The notes under the pieces were generated by a model, which saw only the letters and a list, made by a program, of their open reading frames with translations, ran no database searches and was not told where the DNA came from. DNA of 64,000 nucleotides from Lascolabacillus massiliensis (GTDB lineage Bacteria; Bacteroidota; Bacteroidia; Bacteroidales; Dysgonomonadaceae): positions 682,001 to 746,000 of the forward strand of contig NZ_CTEJ01000001.1 of NCBI RefSeq assembly GCF_001282625.1. The letters run 5' to 3'. Shown here piece after piece: positions 27,635-36,177 of this stretch (position 1 is the first letter of the stretch; every line of letters starts with the position of its first letter). A program made the position numbers and the translations under genes.

Positions 27635-28987
27635 ATGAAAAATAACATTTTGACTTTCGTTTCTGTAGCTGCCATTTTCATGCTGATAATATCACAAGTA
27701 GTATGGGTAAAACAATTAATGGAGCGCGACAAACAACGCTTTAAAATGGAACTGGAGGAAACTTTACAGAATATTGTAACTTTTTCTCTATCTAAAGAGT
27801 TAAGTAAGAAAGGAAGTGCTAATAAACAAGATTTTGAACTTATTCCTCTTGATGCTTCCAAGCTGCCACCCGGAGCTATAATTAAAGGATCGTTTGACAC
27901 CAAAGAATATTCATCCGATAAAAATCTTGGTAATTTCTTAGTAGGAGTTTTTGCAGAAGACCTTTTGTTGGAAAACCAAATTTCACTTGAACCAATCGAC
28001 TCACTTTTTCAAAGAGAATTTCCACATTATGCCGAAATCGCAGCTTATACAATGTCCATACAAAAAAATGATTCACTATTGAGTAAGCTTTTTATAGACG
28101 AAAAAGATTCTATGATACTGGATGCCAGCAATAAAAGTGTTAATGTAAGTATACCGTTAGGTGAAACTGGCACTTTTAGATATACCGCCCAAGTAGTATT
28201 CAAGCCTACTATATATATTCAACGTTTGCGATCTGTTTCAGCACTTTCAGCTATAGATGTTATTTTGATTTCAATACTTCTACTTAATCAACTGGTACAA
28301 TTGAAAAGGAAGTCGGTTGAAATAGATATACATAAAACCGTTGTCAGAGGTATTGTGCATGATTTAAAATCACCACTTGCATATGTATTCACTATGCTTG
28401 ACTCATTTGAGGATAATGAAACATATGAACCCAACAAAAAGAAATATAATATTGCTAAAATTCGAGTAAAACATCTTTCTAAAAAAATAGAAATTCTTTT
28501 ATCTACATTAAGAAATGAGAAAAACAAATTACATATCCAACCGGAAACATTTAATGTAACACAAAACTGTCTGGATATACTAAAAGAACTGAAGGTTGTT
28601 TACCGTGCAAAAAACATCAGTCATGTTATGCAACCAGACAATGATGTACTTATTAGAGTTGATCCTATATATTTTGAAGCATGCTTACGTAATCTGTTGG
28701 ACAATGCAATCAAATATGCAAAAAATGATGTCCTGTTAAACATATCTATTAATTTTAAAAATAATCAAATGACATTATCTATTGCTGATAACGGGAAAGG
28801 AATACTTGCAAATGAACAAAAGAAAATATTCAATGAGTTTTACCGTTCTCACAAAGACTCATCCCTAAATAATCACGGTATCGGGTTATTTTTTTCGCAA
28901 AGGATTGTACAGGCTCATTCAGGTAAAATACTTCTTGAAAGTGTTTTCGGAAAAGGAAGCACTTTTACAATTGTACTACCTCAATAA
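27635..28987 (+). CDS. Membrane sensor histidine kinase
   Basis: A 450-residue HK with membrane helices near residues 5-24 and about 203-222 enclosing a periplasmic domain of about 175 residues. The H-box is IVHDLKSPLAY with H242; the N-box DNAIKYAK, G1 IADNGKGI and G2 HGIGLFF follow. It pairs with the response regulator 28 bp downstream and lies directly before the disulfide oxidase and first precursor peptide. Control of the peptide locus, possibly by sensing the peptide or envelope damage, is inferred from position only. Confidence 0.9.
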   Translation: MKNNILTFVSVAAIFMLIISQVVWVKQLMERDKQRFKMELEETLQNIVTFSLSKELSKKGSANKQDFELIPLDASKLPPGAIIKGSFDTKEYSSDKNLGNFLVGVFAEDLLLENQISLEPIDSLFQREFPHYAEIAAYTMSIQKNDSLLSKLFIDEKDSMILDASNKSVNVSIPLGETGTFRYTAQVVFKPTIYIQRLRSVSALSAIDVILISILLLNQLVQLKRKSVEIDIHKTVVRGIVHDLKSPLAYVFTMLDSFEDNETYEPNKKKYNIAKIRVKHLSKKIEILLSTLRNEKNKLHIQPETFNVTQNCLDILKELKVVYRAKNISHVMQPDNDVLIRVDPIYFEACLRNLLDNAIKYAKNDVLLNISINFKNNQMTLSIADNGKGILANEQKKIFNEFYRSHKDSSLNNHGIGLFFSQRIVQAHSGKILLESVFGKGSTFTIVLPQ

Positions 28988-29015
28988 CTTTAAAGTCATA
29001 TTAAAATTAATCATT

Positions 29016-29696
29016 ATGGAAGATAATATCATAACAAAAATTATCCTTGTTGAAGATGATGTTGATATGGGGGAAGTAGTTTGTACAGCTTTAAAGACTG
29101 ACCGATACAAAATACATTATCAAACAACACTTATCGGTATTGAAGGAATTGTTAAAGCATTTAATCCTTCAATTGTAATTTTGGATGTGGAAATCGGGGA
29201 AGAAGATGGAATTATAGCAGCCTCTAAATTACTGATAGAATATCCACAACTTCCGATATTATTTATTTCTTCACATACAGATATAGAAAGTGTTACAAAG
29301 GGTATAAGTACAGGAGGCGTGGGATATTTACGTAAGCCTTTTGAAATAAAAGAATTAAAAGCTTATATTGATAGATTTTCAATAACTAACAAAAAATCAT
29401 CTATTGTAAGAATAGGGAGTTTTACATTAAATAAAACAACACAGAGTCTAAGCAATTCTATTAGTTTAACAAAACAATTGACTCCTTTAGAATATGGTGT
29501 TTTAAATATGTTGTATGACTACAAAGAGGAAGTGGTTACTTATGAGCAGCTTTCGGAAAAAGTCTGGTGTAAAAAATATGAGCTGACAGAAGCTTCAATG
29601 AATAATGTGATATCCAAATTGAGAAAAATATTTGAAAATGATCAAAATGTATCCCTTCAAACATTGAAGAATATTGGCTATAAATTTCTTTGCTGA
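29016..29696 (+). CDS. OmpR/PhoB-type response regulator
   Basis: A 226-residue regulator with receiver domain (acidic VEDDVD, phospho-acceptor D57 in ILDVEIG, KP motif near 105) and a C-terminal winged helix (LTPLEYGVLNMLY, then EASMNNVISKLRKIF). I chose ATG 29016 (MEDNIITKIILVEDD) over an upstream in-frame start at 28905 that would overlap the kinase by over 80 bp and add residues atypical for a receiver domain. It is the cognate partner of the kinase upstream. Confidence 0.9.
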   Translation: MEDNIITKIILVEDDVDMGEVVCTALKTDRYKIHYQTTLIGIEGIVKAFNPSIVILDVEIGEEDGIIAASKLLIEYPQLPILFISSHTDIESVTKGISTGGVGYLRKPFEIKELKAYIDRFSITNKKSSIVRIGSFTLNKTTQSLSNSISLTKQLTPLEYGVLNMLYDYKEEVVTYEQLSEKVWCKKYELTEASMNNVISKLRKIFENDQNVSLQTLKNIGYKFLC

Positions 29697-29903
29697 TAAA
29701 CTTTGTTATTGTATACTTCCATTAATTTGAATATTATTTGGGAATCCTTTTTTGATGAATTATCTTGTTTTACTATTATCGTTAGATTTGTTAGTTATTT
29801 GTTAGACTTTTATTAGAAACGCATTCAAAAAAAATCTCAATCTTTGCGAAAAGATAAAATTTAAATATAACTTTTTACATATATTTATTAATGAGTTCTA
29901 ACC

Positions 29904-31454
29904 ATGAGAGATAATATTTTAACTACATTTCTTAAATTAGCTGGAGTGAAATACACCTATTCATTTTCAAGGCAGTATTTTACAGAACACCCACATAAAT
30001 TTAATTTGTTCGGATTATCATCCATGCTTACAGATTACGGTATTGAGAATGTTGGTGTGAAAATTTCAGATAAGAATGATATCAGATCGTTAGACCCTCC
30101 TTTTATTGTTCATACCGGAAATGATTTTGCTGTTGTTGAAAAAATTTCAAACGATAATATCCTTTTTATTGAAAGGAATAGAAAAATAAAAATCACACTG
30201 GGCAAGTTTTTTGAAATGTGGACAGGAAACACCCTGATTGCAGAAACAGATAAAACTTCGAAAGAACCGGATTATGAAATTCATTTTAGAGAGGAATTAT
30301 TTCAGAATTTACGAAAAATCGCGATCCTGTTTATTCTGCTTTTTTTATTTGCCTTTGCTTTTATCTCTTATAGAAGTTTTGCACAGATGGGGGTAGTACT
30401 ATTGCTTCTGATAAATTTTGCAGGTGTATATATAGGCTATTTATTGGTTTTAAAACAGCTACATATACAAAGTGATTATGCAGATAAAATATGCTCGCTA
30501 TTTAAATATAATGATTGTAACAACATATTAGATTCTGATTCTGCCAAATTTATGGGCGTTATAGGATGGAGTGAGATTGGTCTGGGCTATTTTATATCAA
30601 ACGTAATTATTCTTTCACTATTACCGTCATTAATTCCTTGCATGCTTTTTATAAATATCTTTTGCTTACCCTATACCTTCTGGAGTATCTGGTATCAGAA
30701 GTTCAAGGCAAAACAATGGTGCCCCATGTGCTTAATTGTATTGTTATTGCTATGGGGAATATTCATTTCTGGTTTGGTATTTGGTCTTATTAATTTTTAT
30801 TCTATAACTTTCTGGGGGATAGTGATAACTGGTGGTATATATACAGTTGTTATTTTAACCATCAGCATGCTTATCCCGGTGATTTCACGAAGTTCAAAGC
30901 TTGAGAATATCCAGTATGAAATTAACAGTATAAAGTCGGATAAGGATGTTTTTAATACACTTTTAGAAAAGCAACCAAGATATGAAGTATCAAAATCTAC
31001 CTCTAGGATACTTTTAGGAAATCCTGATTCAAATTTATTGTTCACGGTATTTTCTAATCCACATTGCAACCCTTGTTCCAAAATGCATCTACGCATTAAT
31101 GAATTGTTGAGATATAACAAGCATATTTGCGTACAGTATATTTTCTCTTCTTTTAACGAAGAACTGGAGATATCCAATAAGTATCTGATAGGCACATATC
31201 TTCAAAAAAACGGAGTTGCCAAAGATATTTATGACCGATGGTTTGAAAAAGGCAAGTACAATAAAGAGACGTTCTTTGCGGAACATCCAGTAAACACTGA
31301 TATGCAGGAGGTGCTAAGTGAATTTGATTTACATAAACAATGGAAAGAAAAATCCGGGTTGAGAGCTACACCGACGATTTTGGTAAATGGCTACAATCTG
31401 CCGGATAATTTTAAAATTGAAGATATGCGGTATTTTTCAAATACGGAAATTTAA
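29904..31454 (+). CDS. VKOR-thioredoxin disulfide oxidase with degenerate C39-like N-domain
   Basis: A 516-residue membrane protein in three parts. Residues about 1-85 look like a peptidase C39 domain without the catalytic cysteine; GNDFAVV (D74) replaces the active NHFAVV seen in this island's exporter, so it may bind leaders but not cut. Residues about 130-330 form a VKOR-like bundle with loop cysteines C197/C205 and the CPMC redox pair C273/C276. The C-terminal thioredoxin/DsbA-like domain has CNPC at 388-391. VKOR-Trx fusions make disulfides and pass electrons to quinone. The six-cysteine peptide gene begins 86 bp downstream, an obvious candidate substrate. Confidence 0.85.
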   Translation: MRDNILTTFLKLAGVKYTYSFSRQYFTEHPHKFNLFGLSSMLTDYGIENVGVKISDKNDIRSLDPPFIVHTGNDFAVVEKISNDNILFIERNRKIKITLGKFFEMWTGNTLIAETDKTSKEPDYEIHFREELFQNLRKIAILFILLFLFAFAFISYRSFAQMGVVLLLLINFAGVYIGYLLVLKQLHIQSDYADKICSLFKYNDCNNILDSDSAKFMGVIGWSEIGLGYFISNVIILSLLPSLIPCMLFINIFCLPYTFWSIWYQKFKAKQWCPMCLIVLLLLWGIFISGLVFGLINFYSITFWGIVITGGIYTVVILTISMLIPVISRSSKLENIQYEINSIKSDKDVFNTLLEKQPRYEVSKSTSRILLGNPDSNLLFTVFSNPHCNPCSKMHLRINELLRYNKHICVQYIFSSFNEELEISNKYLIGTYLQKNGVAKDIYDRWFEKGKYNKETFFAEHPVNTDMQEVLSEFDLHKQWKEKSGLRATPTILVNGYNLPDNFKIEDMRYFSNTEI

Positions 31455-31509
31455 TTATGCAATAAAATCAACTTTGAGCGAGGCAGCATTAGTGAGAAGT
31501 TTGATAATT

Positions 31510-31517
31510 TAAGTTTG
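31510..31517 (+). promoter_or_regulatory. Candidate -7 element of the first precursor gene
   Basis: TAAGTTTG lies 23 bp before the peptide start codon and matches TAnnTTTG. The -33 element is poor (CATT). Together with the terminator at 31775 it would make the peptide a short single-gene transcript. Confidence 0.4.
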
Positions 31518-31540
31518 CTGCAAAACTAAATTTATATTTT

Positions 31541-31732
31541 ATGAAGACATTAAGTAAACTCAAACTGCAAAATGCGGTAGTTCTTGAAAACAGAGAGATG
31601 ATGGCTATCTATGGAGGTAGCGGGGGGAGTGGATCGTTATGTCCTGACGATAAACCTTATTGGATAAGATGCAGTAATGGCAACGCAGGGTGCTGTAAGT
31701 ATGATGACGTAGTGAAGTGCTGTGGATCTTAA
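31541..31732 (+). CDS. Double-glycine-leader precursor peptide with six cysteines (GG-Bacteroidales type)
   Basis: A 63-residue peptide. The leader MKTLSKLKLQNAVVLENREM continues to IYGG (G25-G26), and a core of 37 residues starts SGGSGSLC. Cysteines are C34, C44, C51, C52, C60 and C61: spacing C-x9-C-x6-CC-x7-CC. The leader shares KLxKLKL, an ENxEM-like stretch and the GG with the second precursor at 46135. Cleavage and export by the C39 ABC transporter, and disulfide formation by the adjacent oxidase, are inferred. A long hairpin follows the gene. It resembles the natural-product precursors known from Bacteroidales; bacteriocin or signal activity is not established. Confidence 0.82.
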   Translation: MKTLSKLKLQNAVVLENREMMAIYGGSGGSGSLCPDDKPYWIRCSNGNAGCCKYDDVVKCCGS

Positions 31733-31772
31733 TGTTTGTATATAGTTTTTTTGCAAAAGTTTAGATCGGATT

Positions 31773-31818
31773 AGAGAGAATTTAAGGATTGTTTTTTATT
31801 ATCCTTAAATTCTCTTTT
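31773..31818 (+). terminator. Long hairpin terminator after the first precursor
   Basis: A perfect 15-bp AT-rich stem (AGAGAATTTAAGGAT at 31775-31789 with its complement at 31801-31815), 11-nt loop, followed by TTT. It separates the peptide from the GLPGLI gene. The rest of the 376-bp gap holds only the promoter-like site at 32035. Confidence 0.75.
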
Positions 31819-32034
31819 AACCAGATAGGACCAATATCCATAGAAACTCAGGTAGAATCCTGATAGTTCTATAAATCTTTTTTATATAATGGATGAATAG
31901 TACATTAAATTATACTTGACACTTTTGACAAATACTATTAAAATACTAAATAATAAAAATTTAAACTAATAAATTATTTGAAATCTTATTTGGACTTAAG
32001 CATTCTTTTTTAACTAAACAAATAAAAACTTAAT

Positions 32035-32042
32035 TATATTTG
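32035..32042 (+). promoter_or_regulatory. Candidate -7 element of the GLPGLI gene
   Basis: TATATTTG, 66 bp before the start codon, in a very AT-rich stretch after the hairpin terminator. No clear TTTG at -33. Confidence 0.45.
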
Positions 32043-32108
32043 TTTCCAAATTGTTAGTTCAGAATAAAATGGAATCGACCCTAAATTAAAACAAAATTAG
32101 AAAAAGCA

Positions 32109-32981
32109 ATGAAAGCAAGACTCTTTATTCAAACATCACTTATTACGCTCATTATACTATTGCCTTTTTTTACTATGGCAACTACAAATAAACCCTCTGA
32201 TAATTCTCAATTGGATAAAACTCTTTTCAGGGTTATCTACAAGTCAACGTTGCAAGCCACAAAGGAGAAACAACCCGTAGTCATTATTGATACTATGGCG
32301 TTAGATATCAGTCAGGACCAATCAATATACTATGATTGGCTTCAGAGCAGGAGAGACTCAATCGCTTCGAAAATAAAGTCGGAAAGTACTATGTTTATTG
32401 TTGAACCAACACCAGAATTTATTCAGAGCATATTAGCTAATTCGGACAACTATAAGATAACCGACGAAGAATCAAAAGGAGAAACGGCAGTGATTTTTAA
32501 AACCCGTTCTTCGAGTAAAGTAGTGACAACGAATAAAAAAGGGGAAACATTTTTAAAATTGTCAGAAACAGTTGTACCTCAATGGACTATGTGCGATGAT
32601 GAGATACAACTTTTAGGTTACACAGCGAAAAAAGCGACAACTACATTCAGAGGTAGAAATTATACAGCATATTTTACATTGGATATTCCCATTAATGATG
32701 GTCCATGGAAACTGTTCGGACTTCCCGGATTAATTCTTGAAGCAGGAACAGATGATGAAATACTGAAATTTGAAGCCATAGGTTTAGAGCAAGTTGAAGG
32801 TGCAGAGATTACCCCTCCTGTAAATAGAAAATATGAAGATTGTCAAAACTTTACAGATTATTACAATTTGCTTGAAAAACTGAACAGAAATATAAATATA
32901 GGATATTACAACAAGCAAACATTTGTCTATATACCGCATAAAAATCCATACAAATATCCTCAATTAGAGTTAGGAGAATAG
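32109..32981 (+). CDS. GLPGLI-family secreted protein
   Basis: A 290-residue protein with a signal peptide (ALTR-like start MKARLFIQTSLITLIILLPF). It carries the eponymous motif GLPGLI at residues 204-209, preceded by NDGPWKLF, so it fits the Bacteroidetes GLPGLI family of periplasmic or surface proteins of unknown role. Members often lie beside large carboxypeptidase-regulatory-domain outer-membrane proteins, and that is the arrangement here (next gene starts 49 bp downstream). A role in handling the exported peptide is possible but unproven. Confidence 0.85.
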   Translation: MKARLFIQTSLITLIILLPFFTMATTNKPSDNSQLDKTLFRVIYKSTLQATKEKQPVVIIDTMALDISQDQSIYYDWLQSRRDSIASKIKSESTMFIVEPTPEFIQSILANSDNYKITDEESKGETAVIFKTRSSSKVVTTNKKGETFLKLSETVVPQWTMCDDEIQLLGYTAKKATTTFRGRNYTAYFTLDIPINDGPWKLFGLPGLILEAGTDDEILKFEAIGLEQVEGAEITPPVNRKYEDCQNFTDYYNLLEKLNRNINIGYYNKQTFVYIPHKNPYKYPQLELGE

Positions 32982-33030
32982 AACAATAATGGTAGGTAAA
33001 TTCAAAATAGCGTTTAAATATATCATCTTT

Positions 33031-35658
33031 ATGAATTTCAATTTACGATTTATTACATTCTTATTATTGTCATTTCCCTGTTTATTATTTGCCCAAAAAG
33101 AGATTGACGGCCGTGTCTTTTTTCAAGACAGCGGTAAACCTGTATTCAACGCAATCGTTACCCTGCACCCTATTGGCTCGTCATCCATCCTGACTTATGG
33201 TATTACAAACGATGAGGGAAAATTCACCTTCAAACATAACCAACTACCTGATTCGCTAACGGTGACGGTATCAGCAATGACCATCGAAGATCAATCAAAA
33301 AACATAAAGAGCGATATCGGTTCGATCGATTTCTACGTTAAAGAAAAAACGACCGAGTTAAGGGAGGTTATCATAAAAGCACCCAAGATCCGCCAGTTTG
33401 GCGATACCATTCATTACGACGTGGCCAGTTTCTTAAATGAGACTGACCGCAGCATCGGTGACGTGCTGGAAAAACTACCTGGCGTACAGGTACTCTCTTC
33501 GGGACAGATACTCTATCAGAACAAGGAGGTCAGCAAATTCTATATTGAGGGGCTCGACCTGCTACAGGGCAAGTACGGCCTGGCTACCCAAAACGTAGAT
33601 GCTTCAAAAGTGGCATCGGTGCAGATACTAGAAAATCACCAGCCCATCAAGGCGCTAAAAGGGATGGAGATACCAGAGAATGCTGCCATCAATCTGAAAT
33701 TGAAACAGTCGGCCATGGGCGCTTTCTTTGCCACGGCACAACTGGGGGCTGGGCTTCCTCTAATCTTGCTCAGTAATGAGGCCGTGGGTATGCGCTTCAC
33801 CCGATCACAACAGAATATGTTGGTGTATAAGGGTGACAATACCGGAAGAGATATCAGCAAAGAACTGACTTCCTATTACGATCATTACAGAAACAGGGCC
33901 TCCAACCTCTTATCGGTGATTGCCCCTGCCCCTCCTTCCATCATTGAACAGCGATATCTTTTCAACGATGCTCATATGGTATCGATGAATGATCTGAGGT
34001 CACTCAAGAAAGAGCTGACGCTGACAACCAACGTCAATTTTCTCCACGACAAGCAGAAAAGCAATAGTTTCTCAAGGCAGGATCTTTTCCTGACCCTATA
34101 CGATACGTTGCGTATTGAGGAGAAGATGGATGCCCGACTACTGAAACGGGAACTAGAGGGATCGATCAACCTCAAAGGCAATACCGATGATTATTTCCTT
34201 GATAATACACTTAATATAAGTTCCTCATGGAATGCACATAACGGTGCTATAGATGGAAGTGAACCGGTATCGCAATTTCTGACACTACCATCATTTCATA
34301 TCGAAAACGATTTCGATTACCTGCGCCGGAACGATAGCCGGAGACGACAGATAAAGGCAAACATTGCATATACCTCGCAGAACCATTATCTGGAGGTCTC
34401 GCCAGTCTTGTTTGAAGCGTTAAAGAATCCAGACTCACTTATACGGCAGGAACTTTCATTCGATCGTTTCAATGCCTCCGCTTCATTTTCGGAACACAGA
34501 GATATTAAACGGCTCAGTTTTGGGCATTCTACCGGAGGTTCTTTCTCACATTATGCTATGGGATCTAATTTGCTTTCGGGTGCCGCACATCTGCCTGTCA
34601 CGGCTGATAGCGTGAGGAATAGCATCGAACGCATCGAAGCGAAACTCAACTTCTCTCCGTCACTGAGCTATAGAATCCCATCCGGTTTATATCTGGGTTT
34701 TTACTTTCCTGTGAATTGGTTGTTCCTTATCAGGGATGACAAAGTGAGAGAGGTAAAACAAAACAAAGGATATTTACTTTTGACACCAAATCTCAACCTG
34801 CAGTACCCCATTACTTCAAGATTGAATATATACTCAAGCCTATCCTTTTCTAATAATATAGGCACAGTAAATGAGGACTATAGAGGCTATATCCTGAATA
34901 ACTATCGCAGTATGGAACGAAGTAACGGGCTCTTATTGAAAAACAACCGTACATCTGCCTATGTTAATTTTAATTACAAAAATCCATTCACGACCCTCTT
35001 CACTGCACTGCGCCTGTACTACAACAATACGTGGCGGAATATTCTGTATGATATGGAGTATAACGGTATCCTAAGTAGCAGTATAGGTGTTCTCCATCCG
35101 CATATCTCCCATCACTACGGAGCAGATTACTCCATAGGTAAAAGTATTGATGCGATCAGCTCTGAAGTAAGACTCAGTGCCGGTTACGATCGAGGCCAAT
35201 CCGTAGCTTTGCATCAAGGTGTTGTTTCAGCGTACAATTCTGACAACTATAGCCTTTCCCCTCGTATCACTACCGATATCGGACGCTTTATGATCGTGAA
35301 ATATAGCGCATCATATAGCCACATCCGCACGATGATCAGGGAGACCCATATGAAACCGGTAAATTATTTTACACAGGATATTGCTGCTACGTTGATACCT
35401 GTCAATGGATTGTCGTTAACCCTGTCGCTTAACCACTACTACAATAATAGGATCGAATCGTCTACCCGTTCATCTTGGTTCGGGAACGTAGGAGCGAAAT
35501 ACAAGATGAAAGGTGTAGATTTAATGCTCGACTGGACTAATTTTTTAAATACGAGACGATTCGTAACTTATTCTTACAGCGACATCAGTAGCCATTACTC
35601 CGAATATAGGCTGCGTCCGGTGGAAGTGTTGTTGAGGGTGAGGTTTAAGATATTGTAA
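33031..35658 (+). CDS. Outer-membrane protein with carboxypeptidase-regulatory domain and TonB-receptor-like barrel
   Basis: About 875 residues: signal peptide (FITFLLLSFPCLLFA), a CarboxypepD_reg-like beta-sandwich (about 20-110, EIDGRVFFQDSGKP), a plug-like region (about 120-220, IGDVLEKLPGVQV) and a long beta-barrel ending in an aromatic-rich strand (VRFKIL). I chose ATG 33031 because it starts the signal peptide; 32989 is an alternative. The gene is visibly GC-richer than its neighbours with different codon choice, suggesting separate acquisition. It forms a pair with the GLPGLI gene; possible roles are peptide passage, surface display or self-protection. Confidence 0.78.
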   Translation: MNFNLRFITFLLLSFPCLLFAQKEIDGRVFFQDSGKPVFNAIVTLHPIGSSSILTYGITNDEGKFTFKHNQLPDSLTVTVSAMTIEDQSKNIKSDIGSIDFYVKEKTTELREVIIKAPKIRQFGDTIHYDVASFLNETDRSIGDVLEKLPGVQVLSSGQILYQNKEVSKFYIEGLDLLQGKYGLATQNVDASKVASVQILENHQPIKALKGMEIPENAAINLKLKQSAMGAFFATAQLGAGLPLILLSNEAVGMRFTRSQQNMLVYKGDNTGRDISKELTSYYDHYRNRASNLLSVIAPAPPSIIEQRYLFNDAHMVSMNDLRSLKKELTLTTNVNFLHDKQKSNSFSRQDLFLTLYDTLRIEEKMDARLLKRELEGSINLKGNTDDYFLDNTLNISSSWNAHNGAIDGSEPVSQFLTLPSFHIENDFDYLRRNDSRRRQIKANIAYTSQNHYLEVSPVLFEALKNPDSLIRQELSFDRFNASASFSEHRDIKRLSFGHSTGGSFSHYAMGSNLLSGAAHLPVTADSVRNSIERIEAKLNFSPSLSYRIPSGLYLGFYFPVNWLFLIRDDKVREVKQNKGYLLLTPNLNLQYPITSRLNIYSSLSFSNNIGTVNEDYRGYILNNYRSMERSNGLLLKNNRTSAYVNFNYKNPFTTLFTALRLYYNNTWRNILYDMEYNGILSSSIGVLHPHISHHYGADYSIGKSIDAISSEVRLSAGYDRGQSVALHQGVVSAYNSDNYSLSPRITTDIGRFMIVKYSASYSHIRTMIRETHMKPVNYFTQDIAATLIPVNGLSLTLSLNHYYNNRIESSTRSSWFGNVGAKYKMKGVDLMLDWTNFLNTRRFVTYSYSDISSHYSEYRLRPVEVLLRVRFKIL

Positions 35659-35744
35659 AATAAAATAATATGGAATTAATTTGGATATGTTTAAATGCTT
35701 TTTCGAGGGACACAGCATAAAGTAGTCGAAACGATGCTGGGACT

Positions 35745-36118
35745 AGACCAGATTTTCTGGTTATTACTTCAGATTCTCAATGTGACGACGGGAGAAGCGA
35801 TCTTCACGGTTAATCCATCAGGCCAGGAGAAGCCTAAAGGCAATGCAATACTCCTGGTACAAGGTGCAGGGAAAGTAGCAGAAGAAAAACGCTTAAATGT
35901 CTCTATCAATTACTTTCCCACCACGAATTCAGTTTACTAATAGGCAAGGTGAGAAAAATTTCTAACATTACCACGAAAGGATGGCTTTAGGTGGTAGAAG
36001 TGGATTTCCCAGGAGTAACGGAGACCAATTACGACCTTGAAACTTCCTGTCAACCGACAGATGCAAGGTATAGCTAATATCGTTTCTAAGGACCTGAGAT
36101 TAATGGAGGGATTTAAAA
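35745..36118 (+). pseudogene. Decayed C-terminal part of an HlyD-type adaptor
   Basis: Read in shifting frames this region reproduces the end of the intact HlyD protein at 40603-41919: TGEAIFTVNPSGQ versus AGETVFTVLPSGQ, LVQGAGKVAE versus PVQGAGKVSE, LIGKVRKIS, VVEVDFPGVTETNYD, then LPVNRQMQGIANIV versus LPITRQMQGVAEII. At least two frameshifts and a premature stop (TAA at 35938-35940) break it. The N-terminal two thirds, and any transporter gene before it, are gone. It shows that a second export module once stood between the outer-membrane gene and the DUF6734-like gene. Confidence 0.88.
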
Positions 36119-36177
36119 AAAAATATTGAAAAACCAGAGAGAGTAATTAATTATATATATAATAAAAATTAAATAAC

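Noticed and set aside
28905-29015. Longer N terminus for the response regulator starting at 28905
   Set aside because: It would overlap the histidine kinase gene by over 80 bp and add 37 residues before a normal receiver-domain start at 29016.
35695-35940. An 81-residue standalone protein
   Set aside because: Its sequence is part of a frameshifted HlyD remnant whose homology continues in other frames to about 36118.
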